Origin: an uncultured Caldilineales bacterium
Lineage (GTDB): Bacteria; Chloroflexota; Anaerolineae; JAAEKA01
Length of the DNA: 64,000 nt
Direction: 5' to 3'
Assembly (NCBI GenBank): GCA_937907455.1
Contig: CALESQ010000019.1
Coordinates: 14,431 to 78,430 of the forward strand
This document shows positions 52,011-59,689 of the stretch, piece by piece. The position numbers were made by a program, and so were the translations under genes. Positions within the stretch are counted from its first letter, which is position 1. Every line of letters starts with the position of its first letter. The notes beneath the pieces were generated by a model, which saw nothing but the letters and a program-made list of their open reading frames with translations, did no database searches and was not told the origin of the DNA.

Positions 52011-52021
52011 GGTCAATCTCG

Positions 52022-53254
52022 CTAGCTCCACTTGCCGGCCATCTGCATTTCTGCGGTGATGGGCAGGGGCTTGCCTTTCAGCAGCAGGTTCCAATACATC
52101 CAGCGGAAGAGCATCTTGCCCCAGTGATTGACGCGCGATTCCTGTAACAGCGAGAAAGGCCCAATTCCCGGCAGGGGGAATTTGCCCGGCAGCGGCTCGA
52201 CATTGTAGTTAAAGTCAATCAGGAAGCCTTTGCCAAACCCCGACTCGATATAGCAATTGGCGTGGCCGTCAAAGGTCTCGCGCAGCGGCAGGCCATCCAC
52301 GTAACGCAGGAAGTTTTCGATAAAGACGTCGCCCTGGAAGTGAGCCACCGAGCCGGCTTTGGAGCTGGGCAGGTTGGTGGCATCGCCCAGTACAAAAACG
52401 TTATCGTACTTGCTGGCTTTCAGCGTGTGTTTCTCGGTAGGCACAAAGCGTAGCTCATCGCCCATGCCAGAGCGGGCAATCACAGGGTCGCCCATGTTGA
52501 TCGGCACCGAAACCAGCAGATCGTATTCGATCTCACTGCCGTCGTAGGCAGTAATTTTATTGGCGTCGGGGTCAACCTCCATCAACTGAAATTCAGGCAT
52601 CACCTTGATATTTTTTTGCTCCAGCATATTGCCCAGCAGTCCGGCGGCGCGTGGCTTGGTAAAGGCACCGGGCAGCGGTGTGGCATAGGTCAGCTCTACA
52701 CGGTCGCGCAAGCCTTGCTCGTGGAAGAACCAATCAGCCAGGAAAAGAAATTCCAGCGGAGCTACCGGGCATTTGATAGGCATTTCGGCTACATTCAGCA
52801 CCAGCCGGCCTCCCTCCCAACTGCGCAGGTGACGTGCCAGTGCGGCTGCACCGTCGGGAGTGTAGAAGTCAAACACATTTCTGCGCCAGCCGCTTTCGGT
52901 CAGACCGGGTGTTTCATCCGGCACAATGCGCGAGCCGGTGGCTATGACAAGAAAATCGTAACGCAGCACGCGGCCATCGCGCACCAGCTTGACGCGGTTT
53001 TCACTCGGCTCTATGACATCAATTTCCGACAGAATGAACTCAACGCTGCGCGGCAGATAGTCGCGGCGTGGACGTACTACATCGTTGGGCGTGTAGATGC
53101 CAAAGGGAATGAACAAAAAGCCCGGTTGGTAATAGTGTTTTTCTGATTGGTCTACGATGGTGATGGCCCACTCGGCGGGGTCAAGCGCCTGTGTCAGTTT
53201 GTTAGCCACAATGGTGCCGGCTGTACCGGCGCCTAAAATAACAATGCGTTTCAT
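52022..53254 (-). CDS. Sulfide:quinone oxidoreductase-like flavoprotein
   Basis: 410 residues. The FAD motif MKRIVILGAGTAGTIVANKL starts the protein; LVIATGSRIVPDETPGL and NVFVLGDATNLPSSKAG are the other flavin-disulfide reductase signatures. MPIKCPVAPLEFLFLADW carries a conserved Cys (about 160) as in SQR. A C-terminal amphipathic part (HWGKMLFRWMYWNLLLKG) suits membrane binding. It probably oxidises sulfide and passes electrons to quinone, giving a persulfide that the DsrC/TusE and DsrE proteins could accept. AGAGG lies before the ATG. It is first in the four-gene module. Confidence 0.9.
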   Translation of the reverse strand: MKRIVILGAGTAGTIVANKLTQALDPAEWAITIVDQSEKHYYQPGFLFIPFGIYTPNDVVRPRRDYLPRSVEFILSEIDVIEPSENRVKLVRDGRVLRYDFLVIATGSRIVPDETPGLTESGWRRNVFDFYTPDGAAALARHLRSWEGGRLVLNVAEMPIKCPVAPLEFLFLADWFFHEQGLRDRVELTYATPLPGAFTKPRAAGLLGNMLEQKNIKVMPEFQLMEVDPDANKITAYDGSEIEYDLLVSVPINMGDPVIARSGMGDELRFVPTEKHTLKASKYDNVFVLGDATNLPSSKAGSVAHFQGDVFIENFLRYVDGLPLRETFDGHANCYIESGFGKGFLIDFNYNVEPLPGKFPLPGIGPFSLLQESRVNHWGKMLFRWMYWNLLLKGKPLPITAEMQMAGKWS

Positions 53255-53275
53255 GAAACAACCTCTTTGGTGTTG

Positions 53276-53314
53276 AAAAAAAGCCACAGGGCGATCTTGC
53301 AGCGCCTGTGGCTT
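53276..53314 (-). terminator. Terminator of the HTH-PocR regulator gene
   Basis: On the minus strand GCCACAGG pairs with CCTGTGGC and is followed by seven T's. It overlaps the regulator's stop codon and separates it from the SQR-like gene. Confidence 0.9.
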
Positions 53315-54047
53315 AGCCAGCGGAAAACGAATGGCCTGCAATGTCCAGCCGTTCCTGAATGATGTGGGCAAATATATCGGCGATGCGCTGCACAAAGGCC
53401 AACACACGCGCATGGTCCTCAACCGGTAGGTGATGCACTTCGTGCAGATGATCGTGCAGCACCTGTACCGGCAGCGCCAGATCAGCCGCCATTTGTTGCA
53501 AGCGAGACGCATCGGGCGGCCAGTGCTGTGGCGCAATGCCTCCTGCCACCACCATCGCCTTGATCTCGCTGCCTACGCGGATCAGGCCGCGGGCGCAGAG
53601 CAGGCCAATGTGGCTTTCCAGAAAGCGGGGAGATAACGCCGGTTCACCGGCGATGCGGCTCCACAACGCCAGGCAGCGCTGGCGGGATACGGGTGAACTG
53701 TCGGCTGCGGTAAACAAGCCGCAGGGGTTGCTGGGCGTGGTCAACAACTGACCTTGCATGTCTGTTACCAGCACCATCACCCCCAGCAAGTCAGCAAAGG
53801 CGTCTTGGATCAACTGCATGCACGTCAGCGGCAGCATTTCGATCAGCGATTGCGTCGCCTCTGCCGGTGCGGGTTGCCCATTGCCCCCTGCCGCCTGCAA
53901 CCAGGCATCCAACGACTGGCGGGGAAAGCGCCATTGGCCGCCCACTTTGATTGCAGCAAGCTGGCCCCGCTCGGCCATGCGGTAGATGGTGGTGCGGTCT
54001 ACATCCAGAATCGCCTGAAGTTGCTTGGAGGTGAGAAAGTCGGACAT
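53313..54047 (-). CDS. HTH (MerR/excisionase type) plus PocR sensor domain regulator
   Basis: 244 residues. An N-terminal HTH_17 domain (FLTSKQLQAILDVDRTTIYR, then VGGQWRFPRQSLDAWL; about 4-52) binds DNA. The rest (about 65-235) is a PocR-type sensor domain: LQIL-like start MQLIQDAFADLLGVMVLVTD and a Cys-bearing region (SNPCGLFTAADSS, RQRCLALW, HIGLLCARGLI) that may bind a metal or small ligand. It sits upstream of the sulfur module on the same strand but ends in its own terminator, so it is a likely regulator of that module. Inverted and direct copies of ATCTGCA lie upstream (54084-54114). Confidence 0.88.
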   Translation of the reverse strand: MSDFLTSKQLQAILDVDRTTIYRMAERGQLAAIKVGGQWRFPRQSLDAWLQAAGGNGQPAPAEATQSLIEMLPLTCMQLIQDAFADLLGVMVLVTDMQGQLLTTPSNPCGLFTAADSSPVSRQRCLALWSRIAGEPALSPRFLESHIGLLCARGLIRVGSEIKAMVVAGGIAPQHWPPDASRLQQMAADLALPVQVLHDHLHEVHHLPVEDHARVLAFVQRIADIFAHIIQERLDIAGHSFSAG

Positions 54048-54083
54048 GCCCCAGCATAGCACAGGGGCATACGATGCAACATG

Positions 54084-54114
54084 ATGCAGATCATAAAATC
54101 TGCAAAATCTGCAT
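54084..54114. promoter_or_regulatory. Candidate operator upstream of the PocR regulator
   Basis: ATGCAGAT (54084-54091) is followed by two same-direction copies of AAATCTGCA (54097 and 54106), nine bases apart; the last extends to ATCTGCAT, the exact inverse of the first. The cluster lies 37-67 bases upstream of the regulator start. Confidence 0.45.
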
Positions 54115-54132
54115 TAACTGCAATTGTGGTGA

Positions 54133-54274
54133 TTATTTCAGCATCAGGGGCAGGTATTGCTCAACGTGTAAGGGCAGGGGCAGTCGCTGCCAGGTGATGC
54201 GGCCATCTTGGCAAGAGTCCAATACACAAGGCCGCTCGTATAGCCGGGGTATTTTGCTGTGGGAATGGCCTCGG
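54133..54274 (-). pseudogene. Possible C-terminal scrap of a gene cut by the insertion element
   Basis: Read from the left end of the insertion element, one frame stays open for 46 codons and ends in a natural-looking stop: ...LYERPCVLDSC, QDGRITWQRLPLPLHVEQYL, PLMLK. The composition is protein-like, but there is no start and the family is not recognised. The matching front part was not found on the other side of the element. Confidence 0.35.
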
Positions 54275-54290
54275 CAGGGCTTCTCAAAAG

Positions 54291-55074
54291 TCAGATTGGT
54301 GACATGATGAGGGCGAGGGCTTTGGCAGGGTGAGCTGCGAAGGTGCGGATGGTCTCGGCGGCATTGCGACTTTCAGTGTGGTCGATCAGGAAAAGGATGA
54401 GGTTGTTCAGAGTGGCAAGAATAGCAGGGGTTTGGCCACGGCTGACCTGACAGGCATCTTCACCTGGCGTGACGTCGCGCCGCCAGTGCAGGACGTTCTC
54501 AATCTGCCAGTGGGAACGGATCATATCGAGCACTTGGTGTGGTGTAGCGTGGTGCGCCGTCAGGCTGGTGAAGCCATAGGCACACTCGCAACTGGATTTA
54601 TCACCTCGGGTGACCCGGCGTTCGATTTGGAAGACCTGAGCAACGTCTGGCCAGCCGGGTTTGAGGAAATCGGTCAGTGCAGAGCTGATGCGTAAAGTGC
54701 GGACTTCGAGCCGGCCGTGCTTCTTGTCGACTGTCTGGGCCTGCTGCTCCGGCAGATCTGGGAACGGGCCGGCTTCAAACAGCAAGGAGATGTCTTCGTA
54801 GAGTTCTGGACGATTGCCCTTGACGATCAAAGGAAAGCACTTGACTTAGCCACTCCGCTCGCAGGCGAGCCCACTGCGCTATGCCGCTCATCTTCGTCTC
54901 ACCTGCCAACTTCGCCAACACCAGCAAGGTCAGTACCACGGCCCCTTCGTAGCGCTTGCCACGGGGCTTCCGCTGATCTGGCACCCTTTGCAGGCGCTCA
55001 TACAGGCTTTGTATCGTCGACTCATCATGCTCCAGGCAAATCTGCTCCTTGGCGCAATCTGTGTTAGACTCCAT
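54291..55074 (-). pseudogene. ISAs1 family transposase, deletion remnant
   Basis: The N-terminal part (55074 down to about 54850) encodes the family start (MESNTDCAKEQ..., LYERLQRVPDQRKPRGKRYE, VVLTLLVLAKLAGETKMSGI, WARLRAEWLSQVL). It then joins, in another frame near 54830, to the C-terminal part (IVKGNRPELYEDISLLFEAG, SHWQIENVLHWRRDV). The segment between, with most of the DDE core, is missing, perhaps 350 bases. The remaining SHWxIENxLHW motif holds the last catalytic Glu. Both parts match the ISAs1 family. Confidence 0.88.
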
Positions 55075-55077
55075 GGT

Positions 55078-55137
55078 GACTCCTCCTGAATGCTGTTAGG
55101 TTCTTCTGCAAGTCCTAGTCTGGCATAAGGAGGAGTC
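55078..55137 (-). promoter_or_regulatory. Ribosome-site-hiding hairpin before the transposase
   Basis: GGAGGAGTC, which contains the transposase ribosome site, pairs perfectly with GACTCCTCC about 50 bases upstream in the same minus-strand transcript (55078-55086 with 55129-55137). A transcript entering from outside the element would hide the ribosome site, a known way insertion elements avoid unwanted transposase synthesis. Confidence 0.55.
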
Positions 55138-55195
55138 TTCTGCTACTTAGCATTATCACGCCTTTTGAGAAGCCCTGACCGAACTTGGAGGAAGA

Positions 55196-55224
55196 TTGCA
55201 CCGTTAATAGCCTTGTGGTATACT
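55196..55224 (+). promoter_or_regulatory. Promoter of the SH3 lipoprotein gene
   Basis: TTGCAC (55196-55201), 17 bases and TATACT (55219-55224), about 70 bases before the ATG and just outside the insertion element. Confidence 0.65.
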
Positions 55225-55293
55225 GGCGGCGTTCTGGGATGCGAGTCATTTCGATTGTACTCCCAGCTCAATCTGTTTTGAACATTAAGCGCC

Positions 55294-56109
55294 ATGTCCC
55301 ATATCCAAAAATCGCGAACACAGCGCATTGGAGATGGATCCGATCTCCAGTCCCCTTACCCTAAACCGAAGTTCCGACGCGGCATTGCAATTCCGTTGCT
55401 GTTTTTGATGCTTGCCACGCTGGCCTGTGGCAGCTTCGTGCCGCGGCCAACGCCGGTGCCGCGCCCCACAGCCACGCCCACCGAGATCACCGGCAGTATA
55501 TCCGCCGATTCCACAGCCACTCCCACCTTGTTGCTGGCGACTTCAGTACCCACCCTGGATGCACCAACGGCCACCCTGACACCTACTCCACTACCGGGCA
55601 CGGCGATTGTCGTGGGCCAGTCGGCGCGGGTGATTGCCGAACAAGGGCTGAATGTACGTAAAAGCGCAGGCGCCAGCGGTGAGCGGGCCGGTCGCTATCC
55701 CCCTGAGGCAATTGTCAGTGTGCTGGAAGGTCCCGTTGATGTTGACGGCTACCGCTGGTGGCGTGTGGGCAACAACGAATTGGCTGGCTGGGTAGCCGAA
55801 GGCGACGGCAGCGTGACGTGGCTCAGCCCTGATCTGGGAGGTACACAGCCGGTAGACCGTTCCATTCAAGTGGGTGACCGCGTGCTGGTGACCGTGGGCG
55901 ACACCGGCAAGCTGAAAGTACGCGCAACGCCCAGCACCGCCGCGGCAGAGGTGCGTCAGATCAGCAACCAGACCGAACTCACCATCACCGAAGGACCGGT
56001 GGAGGCGGACGGCTACATCTGGTGGCGCGTAACCAACAGCGACAATTCGCTGGATGGCTGGGCCGCGGAAGGGGACGGCGACAATACCTGGCTGACGCCG
56101 GTGGAATAG
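55294..56109 (+). CDS. Lipoprotein with two bacterial SH3 domains
   Basis: 271 residues. A long Lys/Arg/Pro N-region leads to a lipoprotein signal GIAIPLLFLMLATLAC (Cys near 45). A Thr/Pro-rich wall-spanning linker (about 50-105) precedes two SH3_3 domains (about 108-175, GLNVRKSAGASGERAGRYPP; and 185-270, KLKVRATPSTAAAEVRQISN). Each ends in a WWRV...GWVAEGDG or GWAAEGDG motif. Such domains bind peptidoglycan or surface ligands. The ATG has no clear ribosome site. It lies just outside the right end of the insertion element. Confidence 0.9.
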   Translation: MSHIQKSRTQRIGDGSDLQSPYPKPKFRRGIAIPLLFLMLATLACGSFVPRPTPVPRPTATPTEITGSISADSTATPTLLLATSVPTLDAPTATLTPTPLPGTAIVVGQSARVIAEQGLNVRKSAGASGERAGRYPPEAIVSVLEGPVDVDGYRWWRVGNNELAGWVAEGDGSVTWLSPDLGGTQPVDRSIQVGDRVLVTVGDTGKLKVRATPSTAAAEVRQISNQTELTITEGPVEADGYIWWRVTNSDNSLDGWAAEGDGDNTWLTPVE

Positions 56110-56149
56110 GGACAGTAAGCAGTAAACAGATCGGAAGCCTGCCACCCCG

Positions 56150-57223
56150 TCACCCTGCCACCCCCTCACTCCCCCGCGGCAATTGCACGGTAAACACCGC
56201 GCCGCTGCCGGGGGGACTGGCAGCCTCGATGCTGCCGCTGTGAGCACGCACCAGTTGGCGGGCGATGGCTAACCCCAGACCGCTGCCAACACCTTCGCGT
56301 GTGCGGGCGCGATCCCCTTTCCAAAAACGATCAAACACATAGGGGAGCTCATCGGCAGGAATGCCAGAGCCGGTATCGCTGACGCTGATGCGCACCTCGT
56401 CCCCGTGCGCCGCGGCCTGCAAGCGTACAGCGCCACCCGCGGGAGTGTAACGCAGCGCGTTCGATACCAGATTCGACAGCACCTGATCCAGCCGGTCATA
56501 ATCGGCCAGCAGCACCAGATCAGCAGCATCGGCAGAGACAGTTATAGTGATCTGCTGCTCGGCGGAGCGCGGAGCAAAACTGGCCGCGACATCGGCCAAC
56601 AAATCAGCCACGGCAAAGCGGGTGGGATGCAGGGGCAATTGTCCGGCTTCAGCTAGCGACAGCGTTTGCAGATCGCTAACCAGCCGCGCCAGCAGCCGCG
56701 TTTCCTCCAACGTAGCTCCGATAGTTTCGCTGTTCGGCTCATACACACCGTCCAACATGCCCTCTAGATTGCCCTGGATGATGTGCAGCGGGTTGCGCAA
56801 CTCGTGAGCGATGTCAGCAGTAAGATTACGGCGCTGCTGCTCGGCACGGGCCAGCTCGCTGGTCATGTGGTTGAAGCTGCGAGCCATAGCCTGCACCGGT
56901 TCGGGGCCATTCTCGTCCATACGTACCGTCAGATCGCCCTGGGCTACCGCCTCGGTAGCAGCCATGATCTGAGCAAAGGGGCGGCCAAAACGCCGAAAGC
57001 CAAGGCGTCCCAACGCGCCAGCCACGAAGAAAAAGAGCAGGGGCAGCAGACACAACAACACTCCGCCGCGGTGACTGGCCGCAGAGCCAAAAGGCCGTTC
57101 ACCGAAGATCAGCAGCAAAACAAAATTCCCTGCCGCCATCAGCAACAGCAACGCCAGGAATGAGGCCAGATAGCCCGCCAGCACAAAGCCGCGGTGATGA
57201 CGCCGTCGCGGGAAATGATTCAT
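56150..57223 (-). CDS. Membrane sensor histidine kinase (BaeS/HisKA type)
   Basis: 357 residues. Two transmembrane helices (about 15-42 and 52-72) frame a very short outer loop. A HAMP domain (about 78-130) is followed by the HisKA box LTADIAHELRNPLHIIQGNL with His 140, and HATPase motifs (VLSNLVSNALRYTPAGGAV, VSDTGSGIPADELPYVFDRF, GSGLGLAIARQLV). It senses a membrane-proximal cue and phosphorylates the response regulator encoded just upstream. Its start overlaps that gene's stop by 4 bases (ATGA). Confidence 0.95.
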   Translation of the reverse strand: MNHFPRRRHHRGFVLAGYLASFLALLLLMAAGNFVLLLIFGERPFGSAASHRGGVLLCLLPLLFFFVAGALGRLGFRRFGRPFAQIMAATEAVAQGDLTVRMDENGPEPVQAMARSFNHMTSELARAEQQRRNLTADIAHELRNPLHIIQGNLEGMLDGVYEPNSETIGATLEETRLLARLVSDLQTLSLAEAGQLPLHPTRFAVADLLADVAASFAPRSAEQQITITVSADAADLVLLADYDRLDQVLSNLVSNALRYTPAGGAVRLQAAAHGDEVRISVSDTGSGIPADELPYVFDRFWKGDRARTREGVGSGLGLAIARQLVRAHSGSIEAASPPGSGAVFTVQLPRGSEGVAG

Positions 57224-57903
57224 AGGGATTCGTCCGACAACAAGCGATAGCCCACGCCGTAGACCGTTTCGATGCTCACCCGCGCCCCTTCCAGCTTACG
57301 CCGCAGGTTTTTGATGTGTGAATCAATGCTGCGGTCAAAGCCGGTAGCCGCCATGCCATACAGTTCATCCATCAACTGCTCACGGGTAAGTGTTTGGCCG
57401 GGGCGACGGGCCAATGCCGCCAGCAGCTTGAATTCATTCGGAGTAAGATGCAGCGGCGCGCCGTGCAGACTGATGCTATGGCCGGTCACGTCTACGCTCA
57501 GTGCGCCCACGACAAAGCGCGCGGCAGGCATGATTTGGCCCTGAGTACGGCGCAAAGTGGCACGCACGCGCGCCACCAGCGCACGCGGCGAAAAAGGCTT
57601 GACGATATAGTCATCTGCACCCAGTTCTAGCCCGGCGATCTGGTCGCTTTCTTCGGCCAGTGCGGTGAGCATGATAATGGGTACATCACTTTCACGGCGC
57701 AAAATACGGCATACTTCGCGCCCATCCAGGCCGGGCAGCATCAGATCCAGCACAATCAGCGCCGGGCGTTCGCTACGGGCAAGGGCCAGCGCGCTGGAGC
57801 CATCAGCAGCCAGCAGCACGCGGAAGCCGTTTTTCTCCAGATAATCACGCGCCAGGCGGGCTACCCTGGGTTCATCGTCTACCACCAGAATCAGATCTTG
57901 CAT
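57220..57903 (-). CDS. OmpR/PhoB-type response regulator
   Basis: 227 residues. The receiver domain has the acidic pair VVDDE (residues 7-11), phospho-Asp 53 in VLDLMLPGLDG and Lys in YIVKPFSPR. The C-terminal winged helix (about 130-227) contains LHLTPNEFKLLAALARRPGQ and SHIKNLRRKLE. It controls transcription on signal from the kinase encoded next. The -10 element TATACT ends 7 bases before the ATG, with a good -35, so the mRNA is probably leaderless. Confidence 0.96.
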   Translation of the reverse strand: MQDLILVVDDEPRVARLARDYLEKNGFRVLLAADGSSALALARSERPALIVLDLMLPGLDGREVCRILRRESDVPIIMLTALAEESDQIAGLELGADDYIVKPFSPRALVARVRATLRRTQGQIMPAARFVVGALSVDVTGHSISLHGAPLHLTPNEFKLLAALARRPGQTLTREQLMDELYGMAATGFDRSIDSHIKNLRRKLEGARVSIETVYGVGYRLLSDESL

Positions 57904-57910
57904 GACAGTT

Positions 57911-57939
57911 AGTATACACTGGAGCGAAGGGGTAAACAA
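57911..57939 (-). promoter_or_regulatory. Promoter of the response regulator gene (leaderless spacing)
   Basis: On the minus strand TTGTTT (57934-57939), 17 bases and TATACT (57911-57916). The ATG follows 7 bases later. Confidence 0.7.
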
Positions 57940-58003
57940 GTCACACGACAACGGCCGAACGCACAGAGGGGCGCGCCTTTGAGAAACCCTTGCAGAGCAA
58001 CGA

Positions 58004-58058
58004 AAAAGAAAACGACTGCGTGCCGCATAGTTCTTTTGAACACGCGGCACGCAGTCGT
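58004..58058 (-). terminator. Terminator after the His-rich membrane protein gene
   Basis: On the minus strand ACGACTGCGTGCCGC pairs with GCGGCACGCAGTCGT (15 bp), followed by TTTTCTTTTTC. Confidence 0.92.
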
Positions 58059-58066
58059 GACAGCAA

Positions 58067-58525
58067 TTATTCAGCAGCCGGTTTATCCGGCGGTGTGGTC
58101 GGAGATTGCTGCGCCCAGGGCGGAGTCATGCCGTGATGCGGGCCATGATGTGAGTGGCCGCAGCCAGGGCCGCCGTGTCCCATCGGCCCGGCAAAACGGT
58201 GCCGCATCATCGGGCCAAAGAACAGCAGCCGCATGAAACCCAGCGCCAGAAAGCCAAAGAAGAAAAGGCCCAGCAGCGCGCCAAAAGGATGGAAGCCACC
58301 ACGATGCATCATGGCAGCGGGGCGATGCAGCATAGGATTAGCATACATCGGCGGCGTTACGCCATCGGCAGAGGAGGCGCTTTGTTGCCATTGCTGCATC
58401 TGTGCGGCTATGGCCGGGCTGTCGGCTACGCCGCGGCCATAGCCCACGCGGAATGCGCCGCCCAACAGCAACGCAATCACCAAAACAGCAAACAATAAAC
58501 GAATTAAACGAGAGGGGTTCGACAT
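58067..58525 (-). CDS. Hypothetical membrane protein with His/Met/Gly-rich tail
   Basis: 152 residues. An N-terminal signal or anchor helix (about 8-26) and a second helix (FGALLGLFFFGFLALGFMRL, about 81-100) flank a Met/Gln-rich outer loop. The last 50 residues are rich in His, Gly and Met (GHGGPGCGHSHHGPHHGMTP), suggesting binding of copper or another metal. AAGGAG lies before the ATG. It ends in its own terminator, upstream of the two-component genes on the same strand. No family is named. Confidence 0.78.
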   Translation of the reverse strand: MSNPSRLIRLLFAVLVIALLLGGAFRVGYGRGVADSPAIAAQMQQWQQSASSADGVTPPMYANPMLHRPAAMMHRGGFHPFGALLGLFFFGFLALGFMRLLFFGPMMRHRFAGPMGHGGPGCGHSHHGPHHGMTPPWAQQSPTTPPDKPAAE

Positions 58526-58784
58526 TTTGTATCTCCTTCGGAATAGATCAGCCGCAATTGGCTGGATGGAGATAGTCTAGCAAGCTATTGTGGAGAAATT
58601 ATGAGCATGATCTGGATGGATTGTGGAGAAATTTCAAAACGACTGAAATACTGTGACATTTCGCTGATTTGTTGCATTTTATAAACAAGATAAAATGTTG
58701 TTACACTTCATTCACGCACGCTTTTAGGTATCAGCTCCGGTTTATCATCCCCTATTTACCCACCCCAAAAAAAGAGTATCTGCC

Positions 58785-59550
58785 ATGTTGTCGCTATCTA
58801 TCGAGTTTACACGTCCCTTGCGCTTGTTGTGTCTGGTTGCCGTTTTGCTGCTGCTGCCATTGAGCGCGGCCTCCGCTATGCCGGTGCTCCCCGATCCAGT
58901 CACAGTGATGCAGCCTGATGGCACGTTTCTCACCCTCCAGCCCTTTGGCGATGAGTGGAACAGCGGCTACGAATATCAAAACTACACCGTCATACTCAAT
59001 GCGACTACCGGCTACTGGGTCTACGCTGAAACCAGCAGCGGTAACAAGCTCTCACCCAGCGAACAGCGCGCAGGGATTGACAAGCCTGCCGCTGCCCTGT
59101 CGCCCCATCTACGCGACCGGCTGCTGCCTCAGCCTGAGGGGCTTTCTCCCAATATCGGCGGTGATGTGTGGCAGCGAGCTGGATAACGGCGGTTTCAACC
59201 TCTACCGCAGCACATCGCCTGATGGCGCGCAGATGCAGCTTAACGCCGAGCTGATCCCCTCACTGGCGGCAGGCAGCACCACCGGTTATAGCTATACCTG
59301 GAGCGACCGGCGCGATCTGACCGGCGGCACAACCTATTACTACTGGCTGGAGGCGCTTGATCTCGATGGAGTCGGCGTAACCTACGGGCCGGTGAGCAGT
59401 GTCTGGCTGGCTCCCAGTGCGGTAACGCTGGCAACCTGGCAGGCTGGGCCGACTGCACTGGCCTCCACGCGGGCCTGGGTGCTGGTGCTGCTGGCGGCCA
59501 CAACCGCGCTGTTGCTGGGCAGCCACCGCAGCAACGCTGCGCTGCGCTAA
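58785..59550 (+). pseudogene. Broken secreted M6-peptidase-like protein gene (internal deletion)
   Basis: The front part encodes a signal peptide (about 10-32) and a typical M6-type start (VTVMQPDGTFLTLQPFGDEW, then YTVILNATTGYWVYAE), and stops near 59186. The back part, in another frame from about 59165, encodes ELDNGGFNLYRSTSPDGAQ, a fibronectin-like end and a C-terminal membrane helix, stopping at 59550. The catalytic middle is missing. The two parts join near 59165 with a frame change, so no working protein is expected. Confidence 0.75.
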
Positions 59551-59577
59551 TCGCTCAGCCTTGCCTGTCCTCAACAT

Positions 59578-59624
59578 CAAAGCAGCTCCGGTGTGGCGCA
59601 ACAGCCCTGCCGGAGCTGCTTTGT
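59578..59624 (+). terminator. Terminator after the broken M6-like gene
   Basis: AAAGCAGCTCCGG pairs with CCGGAGCTGCTTT across an 18-base loop, followed by GTTTG. Confidence 0.8.
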
Positions 59625-59643
59625 TTGCGCGGGGATGTGCGCT

Positions 59644-59671
59644 TGACAGTCGCCCTTGCTTTGAGTACCAT
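59644..59671 (+). promoter_or_regulatory. Promoter of the K+ channel gene
   Basis: A consensus TTGACA (59644-59649), 16 bases and TACCAT (59666-59671), 18 bases before the ATG. Confidence 0.6.
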
Positions 59672-59689
59672 TTGCCACAGAGACCGACC

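Larger units (their letters stand above)
54275..55177 (-). mobile_element. ISAs1-type insertion sequence, internally deleted
   Basis: The ends are perfect 16-base inverted repeats CAGGGCTTCTCAAAAG (54275-54290 and, inverted, 55162-55177). The element is 903 bases, shorter than a full ISAs1 element (about 1.2-1.3 kb). No flanking target duplication is visible (GGCCTCGG left, ACCGAACT right). The transposase gene inside has lost its catalytic middle, so the element cannot move by itself. Confidence 0.85.
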
